In this document: positions 1 through 7,736 of the stretch, piece by piece
How the letters are laid out: each line of letters opens with the position of its first letter
Numbering within the stretch: the stretch's first letter is position 1
NCBI RefSeq assembly: GCF_016623495.1
Contig: NZ_JAEHHL010000016.1
Location: forward strand, 1 to 64,000
Direction: 5' to 3'
From: Thermohalobaculum xanthum
GTDB taxonomy: Bacteria; Pseudomonadota; Alphaproteobacteria; Rhodobacterales; Rhodobacteraceae
Length of the DNA: 64,000 bases
Translations under genes and position numbers: made by a program
The notes under the pieces: model-generated
What the model was told of the DNA's origin: nothing
Database searches by the model: none
What the model saw: the letters and a program-made list of their open reading frames with translations, nothing else

Positions 1-63
1 GCCGCGGCAAAAGTCGCAGTAGCGGTTCTCGCGGTGGGCACTGCGGCTTGGGCGGCTACCTGA
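1..63 (+). CDS. Possible 3' end of a gene entering from the left edge
   Basis: The first reading frame stays open from base 1 to a TGA at 61-63 and encodes 20 residues rich in Ala and Val. This could be the hydrophobic C-terminus of a protein whose body lies outside the window. With so few codons an accidental open frame is equally possible, so no function is proposed. Confidence 0.25.
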   Translation, partial: AAAKVAVAVLAVGTAAWAAT

Positions 64-413
64 GGCATCATCCGCCAAAAAACAGCCGTAGCATGCAATT
101 GGGAAAGATGCGCGGCTCAAAATAGTTGCTTTCTATTCGTAGGCCCAGAGAGAAGGAAATTAAAAGATTGGTCCGGTCAAAACCCCAAGGCAAAGCCTGA
201 CGGGTTTCAGGAGGTTCGCGACTAGTTGCTAAAGCTGACATCCCCCGCACCCGAAAGAACTGCTCACGAGGGCTCGAGGCGGACATTCACTGCATCAAGC
301 ATGGATGTCAGCCGTGGGCTCGGAGCAGTCGTTCGCTGCATCGATGAGGGACGGCCGCTAAGAGCCGAGAGCGTCGCCGGCATGACAGCAGGGTGCGGCG
401 GCGGATGTCCTTA
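64..413. other. Stretch without a supported gene
   Basis: No reading frame here combines a ribosome binding site with protein-like composition. The region leads into the first copy of the 121-bp repeat. I see no clear hairpin or promoter. Confidence 0.5.
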
Positions 414-534
414 ACAATCCGCTCCGATGGCGTCTCTCTTGTCACGGATTTCTGTCTCATCTTCGTTCCTCGACGACTACGATGAGCCAGAAACCCTCCG
501 TTATGAAATCAACTCAGATGGCCCATAGGCGCTG
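414..534 (+). repeat. 121-bp direct repeat, copy 1
   Basis: These 121 bases recur without a single difference at 2212-2332, in the same orientation, so that together they bracket a 1.68-kb segment carrying one protein gene. The unit contains a complete 33-codon frame (ATG at 427, TAG ending at 528). A second frame enters from an ATG just upstream at 405 and ends at a TGA at 483-485. Perfect identity implies a recent duplication, insertion target duplication or gene conversion. The origin of the repeat is not recognised. Confidence 0.9.
427..528 (+). CDS. Possible 33-aa peptide inside repeat copy 1
   Basis: This ATG-to-TAG frame lies wholly within the 121-bp repeat. The peptide has a Ser-rich first half and an acidic second half (LDDYDEPETLRYEINSDGP), a composition more protein-like than the other two frames. 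No convincing ribosome binding site precedes the ATG, so expression is uncertain. An identical frame is present in copy 2. It could equally be the surviving tail of a longer gene that was duplicated. Confidence 0.25.
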   Translation: MASLLSRISVSSSFLDDYDEPETLRYEINSDGP

Positions 535-562
535 GCGTCGGACAGAGGGTAGGGAGGCCGGC

Positions 563-581
563 ATCCCGCCTCAAGCGGGAT
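563..581. other. Small perfect hairpin after repeat copy 1
   Basis: ATCCCGC and GCGGGAT form a 7-bp stem around a 5-base loop. It lacks a T-run, so it is a weak terminator candidate at best. Confidence 0.35.
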
Positions 582-819
582 TGCCCTGACAGAACGCGAC
601 CAGATTGTGACGAACTGTACCGAAGTCTGCCGTACCTTCGGGTAAACTACGATCAGCAGCGAGTTTGTGACTGAAAAGTATGCGGAACTGCCGCCGGCGC
701 GCAGCAGTTGTCGGCTTTAGAGAAACGCCGGTTTGAGATCCTTTCTCATCGGCGCGAGCGTTGCTTCGCAAGCCGTCACCAAGCCATTTTTGCTGCTACA
801 GATCATAAGGGATACTGCC

Positions 820-2019
820 ATGACATCGATTTGTCCCGCCGGCATTCCGCCGGTCCAGTTCGTCGATTGCGAGCGCTGCATCGACCGATACTTCTCCACC
901 CACGACACGATCATTTTCACGCCACCGGGACAGGTTACCTCAGGCGCCTGCAAGGTCACCCGCAAGTACCGCTGGCACATTTGCGATGAGGGGATTGGCG
1001 TCGGGCGTCACCTCCACTCCGTAACGCTCTTGCCTGGCGAGGAGGTGGAGCTGGAGGTCGTGCGCAAGCACAAATTCGACACCTCTCTCAGCGCCCAAGC
1101 CTCGATTGAGGAGGAGGTGGAGACAGATCTGCAAGTCAAGCTGCTCGAGGAATGGGGAAAGACCGAGAAGGTCAGTGGGAAGTTCAACCACTCCGGCGGA
1201 ATCGAGATCTTCGGGATCGGCGGCAAGACGGTGCAGGACTACCAGCGCAGCGTCGAGACGAAGGAGCGCCGCCTGAGCGAGGTGGTGTCGAAGACCGCAG
1301 CCTCCGTTTCGCGCAAGTTTGAGACAGCGATGAGCCTGAAGGCCGAGGTGGAGAACAAGTTCCGCGCGGTTCGCAAGGTCAAGAATCCAAACCCCTGTCA
1401 GCCGGTGACCTTTCACCATTTCCAGATCGTGAAGAAGTTCCGGCGCCAGCTGTTTCTGGTGGAGCAGACCTATGACTGCACCCCGCCCGCGGGGCTCGTC
1501 GGTGGGTCGGACATCACCTTCACCGATGCGATCCGGGCGCCAGGACGCATGGCGCCGGACGTTGTCCCGACCCCGCCTGGTTGGAGCATTCCGGACGACA
1601 GGAAGGCTGTACTCGCTTGCGGCGGTGAGGCTGGGCAGGGCGGGCCGCCCGTCGGGCGACCGGTGGAGTTGAAGCTTGATCCGCCGTCATCTCGCGAGAT
1701 GACGCGGGATGAAGTTCTTGCGGATCTTGCCGCACGAGGCGCGGGCGACGAGGAGGCTCGAGTGATCCGCGAACTCGACGCGCTCGCGGATCCTGGCGGC
1801 GGGGGGCTGATCTTCGAGGAGGTCTATTGCATCGGCACGGATTCGGTCTTCGTGCAGGCACAGGTCTCCGAGTGTGCCGCTTGTGCGGACGATGCGGTGA
1901 AGCTGAAGGAACTGGAGGTCAAGAAGCTCGAGCTCGAGCTTGAGAAGTTGCGCTGTGAGATCGACCTCTGCCGCAAGGAGGTGGGAGGTAAGCCGCGGCC
2001 AGGTATCGACCCGGTCTGA
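820..2019 (+). CDS. Uncharacterised 399-aa protein with C-terminal coiled coil
   Basis: I do not recognise the family. The ATG at 820 is chosen over an upstream in-frame one at 733 because an AAGGG ribosome binding site sits about 8 bases before it. The N-terminal third contains five cysteines (residues 5 to 54); a Glu/Lys-rich amphipathic middle (about 85-195) is followed by a conserved-looking NPNPC plus VTFHHFQ motif; the tail (about 360-390) has a Leu/Glu/Lys heptad pattern typical of a coiled coil and two further Cys. There is no signal peptide or membrane segment, so it is probably cytoplasmic. It is monocistronic: a strong hairpin follows, and it is flanked on both sides by the 121-bp direct repeats, which suggests it moved or was duplicated as a cassette. 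No function is proposed. Confidence 0.8.
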   Translation: MTSICPAGIPPVQFVDCERCIDRYFSTHDTIIFTPPGQVTSGACKVTRKYRWHICDEGIGVGRHLHSVTLLPGEEVELEVVRKHKFDTSLSAQASIEEEVETDLQVKLLEEWGKTEKVSGKFNHSGGIEIFGIGGKTVQDYQRSVETKERRLSEVVSKTAASVSRKFETAMSLKAEVENKFRAVRKVKNPNPCQPVTFHHFQIVKKFRRQLFLVEQTYDCTPPAGLVGGSDITFTDAIRAPGRMAPDVVPTPPGWSIPDDRKAVLACGGEAGQGGPPVGRPVELKLDPPSSREMTRDEVLADLAARGAGDEEARVIRELDALADPGGGGLIFEEVYCIGTDSVFVQAQVSECAACADDAVKLKELEVKKLELELEKLRCEIDLCRKEVGGKPRPGIDPV

Positions 2020-2043
2020 CCCCGAAGCTCGACCACGATGAAG

Positions 2044-2075
2044 CGACCGCCGCCGGTAGACCCGAGCGGCGGTCG
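2044..2075 (+). terminator. Hairpin terminator after the orphan gene
   Basis: A perfect 10-bp GC-rich stem (CGACCGCCGC with its complement) closes over a 12-base loop 25 bases after the stop codon of the 399-aa gene. The T-run is poor, which is common in high-GC genomes. Confidence 0.6.
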
Positions 2076-2211
2076 ACCAAAGCGCGATCTTTGCGACGGC
2101 TCGTCGCTCGCGCTCAGGGATCGGCGTGGGTGAGAATCCGGCACATGTTATGATCGGCTGTGAACCGGTTCCTTGGAGACCCAAGCCTCCGTCATGAACA
2201 CCGTCACGATC

Positions 2212-2332
2212 ACAATCCGCTCCGATGGCGTCTCTCTTGTCACGGATTTCTGTCTCATCTTCGTTCCTCGACGACTACGATGAGCCAGAAACCCTCCGTT
2301 ATGAAATCAACTCAGATGGCCCATAGGCGCTG
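2212..2332 (+). repeat. 121-bp direct repeat, copy 2
   Basis: Identical to 414-534. Upstream of this copy a different ATG (2194) reads in frame into the repeat, giving a 29-residue frame whose last 23 residues equal those of the 26-residue frame entering copy 1. So both copies have an ATG placed in the same frame although the flanks differ, which may be chance or a conserved leader peptide. Confidence 0.9.
2225..2326 (+). CDS. Possible 33-aa peptide inside repeat copy 2
   Basis: Same frame as in copy 1, identical in sequence. Supported only by composition and by its duplication. No ribosome binding site is evident. Confidence 0.25.
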   Translation: MASLLSRISVSSSFLDDYDEPETLRYEINSDGP

Positions 2333-2437
2333 ACGGTAGACATAAGTGACGCGTCCCCTGCGTGGCGCTCTGCCCATGCCTAACCAGATTTCGATCTTCA
2401 GCGATCTCCAACCGCGGTCCGGGACACTCAGTTTGGC

Positions 2438-3496
2438 TCAATCAAACGCCGCCAATCTCCGACCGGTTTCCTCCGCCAATGTTCGCAGAAGCTCGGCCGC
2501 CGGCAGTTCACGCGACAGTGCGGCCGATTGACCTGCGAACATCGGCGTAAGCTCTTGATCGCCGCTGGCCTCCAGAGGATCGGTCAAGCCCAACTGCGCA
2601 GGGAACGGGAGTGGCTCCGCGCAAGAGGCCGACAGTTCGTCTACGAGCCGGTTTCTGATCGCCCGTGCCGGCCTACCCGAGAGAACGCGTGTCACCTGCG
2701 TGCTGTTGTCGTTCGCTGACGAAAGGGCAAGGCGATACGCGTCCGGCACATCTGCCTCGTCGCAACGGAGGAAAGCTGTTCCCAGCTGAACCGCGCTGGC
2801 GCCCAGCATCAACGCCGCTGCGATGGTGCGTCCGTCTGCAATTCCCCCGGCAGCGATCACGGGAACTCTTACCGCATCGACGACTTGCGGGAGGAGCGAG
2901 AAGAGGCCTGGTTGAAGGCTGATATCGACACCCGAAAAAGTTCCCCTGTGCCCGCCGGCCTCGGCTCCTTGAGCGATGATCCCATCGACGCCTCGGGCTT
3001 CGAGCAATCGAGCTTCCGCGACGGTCGTTGCGCTGCAGAGGACGAAGATACCGGCGGCCTTGATCGCTTCCATGATATCCGGGTCCGGCAATCCGAAATG
3101 AAAGCTCACGACTTCCGGTTTGACCCTCTGGAGCATCGCCAGATGATCGGGACTGACGACGCCAGCGGAAGCGACGGGTGTGGGCAACGGCCCGAGCTCC
3201 GCCTTGTCGTAGAAAGCCTGCAAGAGCTCGCGCATCGGGAGGCTGGTGTTGGTCAAATCACCCGGATCTTCCCAAAGCGGGTAGTTTACATTCAAGGCTC
3301 CTCCAGCCTGCTGGCGAAACCCGGCAATCCGCCGTTCCGCGTCTTCTGCCGAGAACCCCCACATCCCCAAGCCGCCCAAGCCGCCGGCGTTGCTGACTGC
3401 CGCAGCGAGCGCCGGCGTTGTGTAGCCACCCATCGGCGCCTGAAAGATCGGCAAATGGAGATTGAGCCGCTCGGTCAACTCGTTCTGAGACCACAT
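2438..3496 (-). CDS. Nitronate monooxygenase (NPD family)
   Basis: The 352-aa product has the TIM-barrel layout of the 2-nitropropane dioxygenase/nitronate monooxygenase family, FMN enzymes that oxidise alkyl nitronates. Visible family marks are the N-terminal PIFQAPMGG segment, the GAEAGGHRG flavin/substrate loop near residue 195 and the phosphate-binding PVIAAGGIADGR stretch near residue 225, followed by GASAVQLGTAFL. Some members are enoyl reductases or of unknown substrate, so the exact reaction is open. The ATG at 3496 is preceded by a GGGGGA ribosome binding site at 8 bases; the reading frame continues upstream but without a better start. It is transcribed alone, between the second 121-bp repeat and the integrase. 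Confidence 0.88.
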   Translation of the reverse strand: MWSQNELTERLNLHLPIFQAPMGGYTTPALAAAVSNAGGLGGLGMWGFSAEDAERRIAGFRQQAGGALNVNYPLWEDPGDLTNTSLPMRELLQAFYDKAELGPLPTPVASAGVVSPDHLAMLQRVKPEVVSFHFGLPDPDIMEAIKAAGIFVLCSATTVAEARLLEARGVDGIIAQGAEAGGHRGTFSGVDISLQPGLFSLLPQVVDAVRVPVIAAGGIADGRTIAAALMLGASAVQLGTAFLRCDEADVPDAYRLALSSANDNSTQVTRVLSGRPARAIRNRLVDELSASCAEPLPFPAQLGLTDPLEASGDQELTPMFAGQSAALSRELPAAELLRTLAEETGRRLAAFD

Positions 3497-3814
3497 TGCA
3501 CTTGTCCCCCAATATGAAGCCTTACGAGATCGAGCGGCAGGATGGCATTCGCGGAGCGTCGGCAGCTCTTTCCGGTCGGCTATTCTTCCGTTTTTTGGTG
3601 CTTTGTGGCCATAGCCTTGATGTCGGCAATCGCGACTCGAGCGGACACCTGAAGCTTTGCCCCGAATGGCAACTTCGTCCGCAGCTGAGACATGGACTGC
3701 GGCGTCAAATGTGTCCGGTGACCGACCCAAAGCAGACTTCTTCCCCGTTTATGAGTACACGGCCTATAGCCTCGATGGCGGCCTGGCCTCTCACCGCCGC
3801 CAACGTGAAGCCTG
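3497..3814. other. Non-coding gap between nitronate monooxygenase and integrase
   Basis: No supported gene. The part next to the integrase stop codon (about 3770-3814) is recognisably similar to sequence at 8684-8726, beside the second integrase remnant, so homology extends beyond the coding end. No copy of the tRNA-Arg 3' end is seen here. Confidence 0.5.
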
Positions 3815-4756
3815 TCACGCCGCGAAGAACTCCTCCTGGAGCTTCTCGAAGAGAGCGACATCGTCCTCAGCCCTTGTGAACAGGTGGCCATAGACATCCA
3901 TCGTGACGGAGATATTGCTGTGACCGAGGAAGACCTGGACCTTCTTGCTCGGCCAGTTCTGCTCGATCATCAACGAGGCGGCGGCGTGGCGAAGGGCGTG
4001 GATGCCAAAGCGCGGCTTGCCGTTCTTGTCGACGATCCCGCACTCGATCATCAGCGGATTGAAGACCCGCGTGCGGAAATTCCCGTAGCTCTCGATCTTT
4101 CCCTTCCCGTTCGGGAAGACGAGAGCGAGTTCGCCCGTCGGGCATCGCTCGCGCCAGTCGATGAGCGTCTCGCGCACGAGCGGCATCATCGGAATCTCCC
4201 GCCGGCCAGCGGCACTTTTGGGCGCACCGATCTCATTAAGACGGTCGGCACGCTGCGTGACACGGATCACGCGGCGCTCGAAATCTACATTCGCCCAGGT
4301 CAGGCCCCGAAGTTCAGAAATCCGCATACCCGTGAAGGCCGCAGTGACGATGAGGGGGCGCCAACGCTCGGGTGCCTTCTCGATCAGGAGCCTGATCTCG
4401 GCTTTGGTCGGCACAACGGCATCCTTCTCGTGTCGGCTGCGCTTCGGCATCTTTACCTGGGCTGCGACATTGCGGTCGATCCACTCGCGGTCGAGAGCTT
4501 CATTGAGGATCGAAACGAGGGTCTTCATGACCTTGCGCGTCATCGCGTGCGAGACGCTGGCATCGAGCAGATGATCCATGAAATCCCGCACGTCAGCCTT
4601 TCGGAAATCGGTGAGGATGCGCTTCCCGATGCGGGGCTCAATGTGGTTCGACCACTGGCTTCGATACGTTTTGATGGTCTGGCGCTCGAGGCCTTTTCGC
4701 TCGCAGGATGCGAGCCAGCTGTGGGCGGCGTCAGCGACGGCCTTGATGGGGTTCAT
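3815..4756 (-). CDS. Tyrosine recombinase / site-specific integrase
   Basis: A 313-aa phage-type integrase that would cut and rejoin att sites to insert or excise the island. The N-terminal SAM-like DNA-binding domain covers about residues 5-100; the catalytic domain carries Arg145 (TGMRISELRGL), His253 and Arg256 (HALRH), His279 (LGHS) and the nucleophile Tyr289 (MDVYGH). All catalytic residues are present and length is normal, so the gene looks active. The ATG at 4756 has an AGGGAG site 9 bases upstream. It is divergent from the gene at 4971. Unusually for a tRNA-targeting integrase it is not next to the tRNA-Arg at the far end of the region, so the matching attachment site is not identified. 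Confidence 0.95.
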   Translation of the reverse strand: MNPIKAVADAAHSWLASCERKGLERQTIKTYRSQWSNHIEPRIGKRILTDFRKADVRDFMDHLLDASVSHAMTRKVMKTLVSILNEALDREWIDRNVAAQVKMPKRSRHEKDAVVPTKAEIRLLIEKAPERWRPLIVTAAFTGMRISELRGLTWANVDFERRVIRVTQRADRLNEIGAPKSAAGRREIPMMPLVRETLIDWRERCPTGELALVFPNGKGKIESYGNFRTRVFNPLMIECGIVDKNGKPRFGIHALRHAAASLMIEQNWPSKKVQVFLGHSNISVTMDVYGHLFTRAEDDVALFEKLQEEFFAA

Positions 4757-4934
4757 TCGTATCTAACTCCCTAGAATGTTTACGATAACTCTATTATAGA
4801 CGCCCAGACGCTTGGCGTCGGGCGCTTTTCCAGTCGGAGCGTTGGGAAAATGCTTCTTTCCGCGTGGCGGCGTGAAATCCAGCCAAATGTCAACGTAACG
4901 TCAACGAAAGATCAACAGATTCCGACGAAATGCA

Positions 4935-4989
4935 TTGACGTTCTTTCCTTGAGAATCGATTTCTACACACATGAGTGAAATCGATTCTC
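4935..4989 (+). promoter_or_regulatory. 13-bp perfect inverted repeat around the start codon, with upstream -35
   Basis: A TTGACG -35-like hexamer at 4935 is followed by a perfect inverted repeat: the 13-base arm at 4951-4963 (GAGAATCGATTTC) pairs with 4977-4989 across a 13-base spacer that contains the ATG at 4971. It can be a dyad operator covering the -10/start region, or in RNA a hairpin that traps the start codon. Either would control the downstream gene tightly. Confidence 0.6.
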
Positions 4990-5726
4990 CCAAGCCTGCC
5001 ATCGGCTACCTTCTCCAGACACGAGGCAGAAGGCACCAGAATGTTGCTCCTCACGAGCGCCGGGAGGTTCAGGCACAGATGGATGTGCTGCGGCTCGCGA
5101 AGGACCGGCTCAACCTAATGTATAAGTCTATCGAGCTGGACTTCGCGCCACGACGGCTTGTGCGCATCGATCAGCTGCCCGAACTCGTGAAGCTCATAGA
5201 GAGCCACGGCCATAGAGACCCGCAGATCGTAATTGCCGATGCCTTCGACTTGATCGCGCGCTTCTCCATGAAGGAATGGCCTCAATTAGTGAGCGTCATC
5301 GCCCGCACCGTCGTAGACGGACGCTCCGGGAAAGCTCTCAAGACTATGGAGCCCCAGCGCATCTTCGACACCGCGAAAGCCGCACAGGATAGACTGCTTC
5401 TCTCACGTGCCCGTGCCCTGAGAAGCGCCAAGACCAGAAAGCTCAGATGCACGACGAATGTCGCTTCTCCCGGAACGCGGAAGGCGGCACTTCGCGGGAA
5501 GAAACGATTGGCCCTCAGGCGGGCAGAACCAATCTACCAACTCTACAAGAAGTTGTGCGCGGAGGCCGGCAGCGATCACGTCCCATACCCTCGTGTAGCT
5601 GAACGCGCCAACGAACTCGGCCTCAAGACGTCGCGTGGAAACCCTTACGACGCCGCAAAGGCACGTGATGCGGTTCTGCGGTGTAAGCTGCAAGAGCACA
5701 AGAAGACCGAGCACGAGAAATCCTGA
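4971..5726 (+). CDS. Hypothetical 251-aa basic protein
   Basis: Family not recognised. The product is strongly basic, with an Arg/Lys-rich central stretch (about residues 135-180) and a C-terminal part that could be a small helical DNA-binding domain (ANELGLKTSRGNPYDAAKARDAVLR). There is no signal peptide or membrane segment. No Shine-Dalgarno sequence precedes the ATG, and the start lies between the arms of a perfect 13-bp inverted repeat, so translation or transcription is probably regulated. It is divergent from the integrase, a position often taken by excisionase or island regulators, which is an inference only. Confidence 0.7.
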   Translation: MSEIDSPKPAIGYLLQTRGRRHQNVAPHERREVQAQMDVLRLAKDRLNLMYKSIELDFAPRRLVRIDQLPELVKLIESHGHRDPQIVIADAFDLIARFSMKEWPQLVSVIARTVVDGRSGKALKTMEPQRIFDTAKAAQDRLLLSRARALRSAKTRKLRCTTNVASPGTRKAALRGKKRLALRRAEPIYQLYKKLCAEAGSDHVPYPRVAERANELGLKTSRGNPYDAAKARDAVLRCKLQEHKKTEHEKS

Positions 5727-6033
5727 GTTGGCCGCCGACATCTACGGCGTGCAACTGGACGGGTTCAGAGAGCTCACCAGAGCGCCCCAAGGAGCCACTC
5801 ACGGGTTTCTGACAACCTGGTAGTGGAGGCGCGAGATACCGGCCTACGCGCGGCCCAGCGAGCCTCTGAGCACTGGGGTCTTGAGGCTCACGAGGGCACT
5901 CTCGCGATGACCGACCATGTCGCCAAGATCGGCGCATTTTCATAATCTTTGAGTGCAATCACTTTGTGCCATTCGTGATTGTCGGCCCCGGCGGCGACAA
6001 CGCCGGGGTCGCTCTAAACTGAGAAGCGGAGAG
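5727..6033. other. Stretch without a supported gene
   Basis: Several short open frames exist on both strands but none has a ribosome binding site or plausible composition. No clear regulatory structure seen. Confidence 0.45.
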
Positions 6034-6327
6034 TTAGTCCTGACAGCGAAACGGCCCTGAGGGCGCGCCAGGCGCCCGGATTGGGATATTCGCTGGGGCA
6101 GGCAGGCACCCGTGATCAAGAGCGTCGGCGACCTCTCTCAGCTTCGCCGTAGTAAATTGTCTCGGCATACCCAGGTGGTCCGCCTCTTCCGCGGACGCGA
6201 TGGCAATGACGCTAATCAGCTGGGTCGGAGAAAGTCTCTTTCCGATGTCGGACCCAGCGAAGTCCCTGACCAATTCAAAAGCACTCGACACAGCGCGATC
6301 AATATCGCGCATCTCCGGAAAACGCAT
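6034..6327 (-). CDS. Hypothetical 97-aa protein
   Basis: Start ATG at 6327 is favoured by an AGAGGT site 5 bases upstream. The sequence is amphipathic and helix-rich in its first two thirds (DIDRAVSSAFELVRDF, then a TQLISVIAIASAEEADHL segment) and ends in a Pro-rich tail. It has no catalytic motif I recognise. It stands alone, opposite to the lipoprotein genes downstream. Composition suggests a true small protein, but support is moderate. Confidence 0.5.
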   Translation of the reverse strand: MRFPEMRDIDRAVSSAFELVRDFAGSDIGKRLSPTQLISVIAIASAEEADHLGMPRQFTTAKLREVADALDHGCLPAPANIPIRAPGAPSGPFRCQD

Positions 6328-7105
6328 ACGCACCTCTAGACTGAACACTCATCTTTTACCGACTCAGGCTGTTAAAAGATTGAGGCCGATTATTGACTCA
6401 CGCATCAATTGTGCGAGCGCATGGCGGGGCAAGCATCTGGGTTGGGCAATGAAACCCCATAATCTAGCGCCAAGGCTTCACCGGGTCGCGACGACTAGTA
6501 AGGTAGCGATAAAGCCGGAAGCGTTGGGCGTGGCGAAGGCCATCACGCCACCGATTGGCTGTCTTCCAGAGGTTCTCGTCAAAGTTGCAGAATCAGAGAC
6601 ATCGACTCTGGCGTGACACCTCCAAGTCGAAGCGGTTTGGTCCGTGAGCCAACTGAGATGCTCCTATAGTGGCACATCAACTCGCAGCAGGGAGAGCATG
6701 AGCATTGCGCCCATGAGGCTCGCGAGAGGAAAAGCCACCCTCCTCTCATTCATACGGTCGGTGATTTTTCCTTTCATCGGACGCATGATCACCGAATGAC
6801 CCCGGTCACAAGCAATCGTCGCATGCCAGCGTCTCCGCAATTGCGCCATGACCGGATCGCCGACCAGTTCCTGAGGGTGGATGATCTTACCGAAACGCAG
6901 GATGTCGTCAGGTTCTGGGTGATAACCTACTGCAAGGCTACCGATCCACCCTGATGCCTTGGCGAAAGCGTTTCCGAAGCTCCTGGGGTCACGCAAACGT
7001 TTACTCTCGGTTAACCATTCGGCGGGACATGCTTGCTCTGTCGAATAACCTCGATCTGTGATCCACCGAACCACCAAGGTTAATCGTAGAATGGAGACCT
7101 GTAGA
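6328..7105. other. Long stretch without a supported gene
   Basis: A minus-strand frame from 7227 to 6664 overlaps the start of the lipoprotein gene and lacks a convincing start; I do not accept it. The final bases carry the ribosome binding site of the lipoprotein (GGAG at 7093-7096). No RNA gene or hairpin recognised. Confidence 0.4.
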
Positions 7106-7672
7106 ATGCGTTTCCCATTTCTGGCCTGCGGGCTGGTGTCGTTTGCTCTGGCCGGATGCTCTGGAACGATCCCAGTCGAGTATCGCCCGCAGTCCTTCAT
7201 TTCGATCACCGGTGCGTCGGCTTCCATGGGAGATTTCGACTATGCCCCGGCGAGAACGGGAGGGCTGAGTCCGAACCAACTCCAGAACACGGCCGCCGGC
7301 TCGATTTACATCGGCGAGGACGTGGCCAGCTACGTCCGTCGAGCGACCGCTCTCGAAATGCAAAAGGCGGGCGTCGACATCGCCGAAGGAAACGGACGCA
7401 TGATCGAGGGCGAAGTGCTTGAACTCATGGCGGACGACCTCGGCTACTCGGTGGACTGGTCATACGCCATCACCTATCGCGTGGTTGACGCGAGCACCAA
7501 ACGCGAGATGTTCTCCAAAACGTATCGTCCAGAGCCGCGCAAGACGGGAAAGTTCGGCAACCCGTCGGACTACACGCCATCGGTGAATCTTCTCATCCTT
7601 GATGCAGCAGAGCAGTTCATGGCCGACGTGAAGCGCGACGGCCTGCTTGCAACGACGCTCGCGACTCGCTGA
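7106..7672 (+). CDS. Putative lipoprotein, 188 aa
   Basis: The N-terminus (basic start, hydrophobic stretch, then LAGC lipobox near residue 17) is a lipoprotein signal, so the mature protein should be lipid-anchored in the cell envelope. The rest resembles no family I can name; it is soluble, with a mix of beta-like segments (SYAITYRVVD). The start at 7106 has GGAG 9 bases upstream. The gene lies 64 bases before an M48 metalloprotease lipoprotein in the same direction, so they probably form a small envelope operon. Confidence 0.8.
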   Translation: MRFPFLACGLVSFALAGCSGTIPVEYRPQSFISITGASASMGDFDYAPARTGGLSPNQLQNTAAGSIYIGEDVASYVRRATALEMQKAGVDIAEGNGRMIEGEVLELMADDLGYSVDWSYAITYRVVDASTKREMFSKTYRPEPRKTGKFGNPSDYTPSVNLLILDAAEQFMADVKRDGLLATTLATR

Positions 7673-7736
7673 CGGAAGACTTATCGTGCGACCCGGAGGA
7701 GTTCCCTCGGGTGGCGGAGCTTTGCTGAGTGGCAGA

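Noticed and set aside
414-534. Diversity-generating retroelement template/variable repeat pair
   Set aside because: The repeat length would fit, but the copies are identical, neither lies at a gene 3' end, and no reverse transcriptase is present.
6664-7227. Minus-strand open frame of 187 codons
   Set aside because: It overlaps the start and ribosome binding site of the lipoprotein gene on the other strand, its start lacks a ribosome binding site, and its composition is poor.
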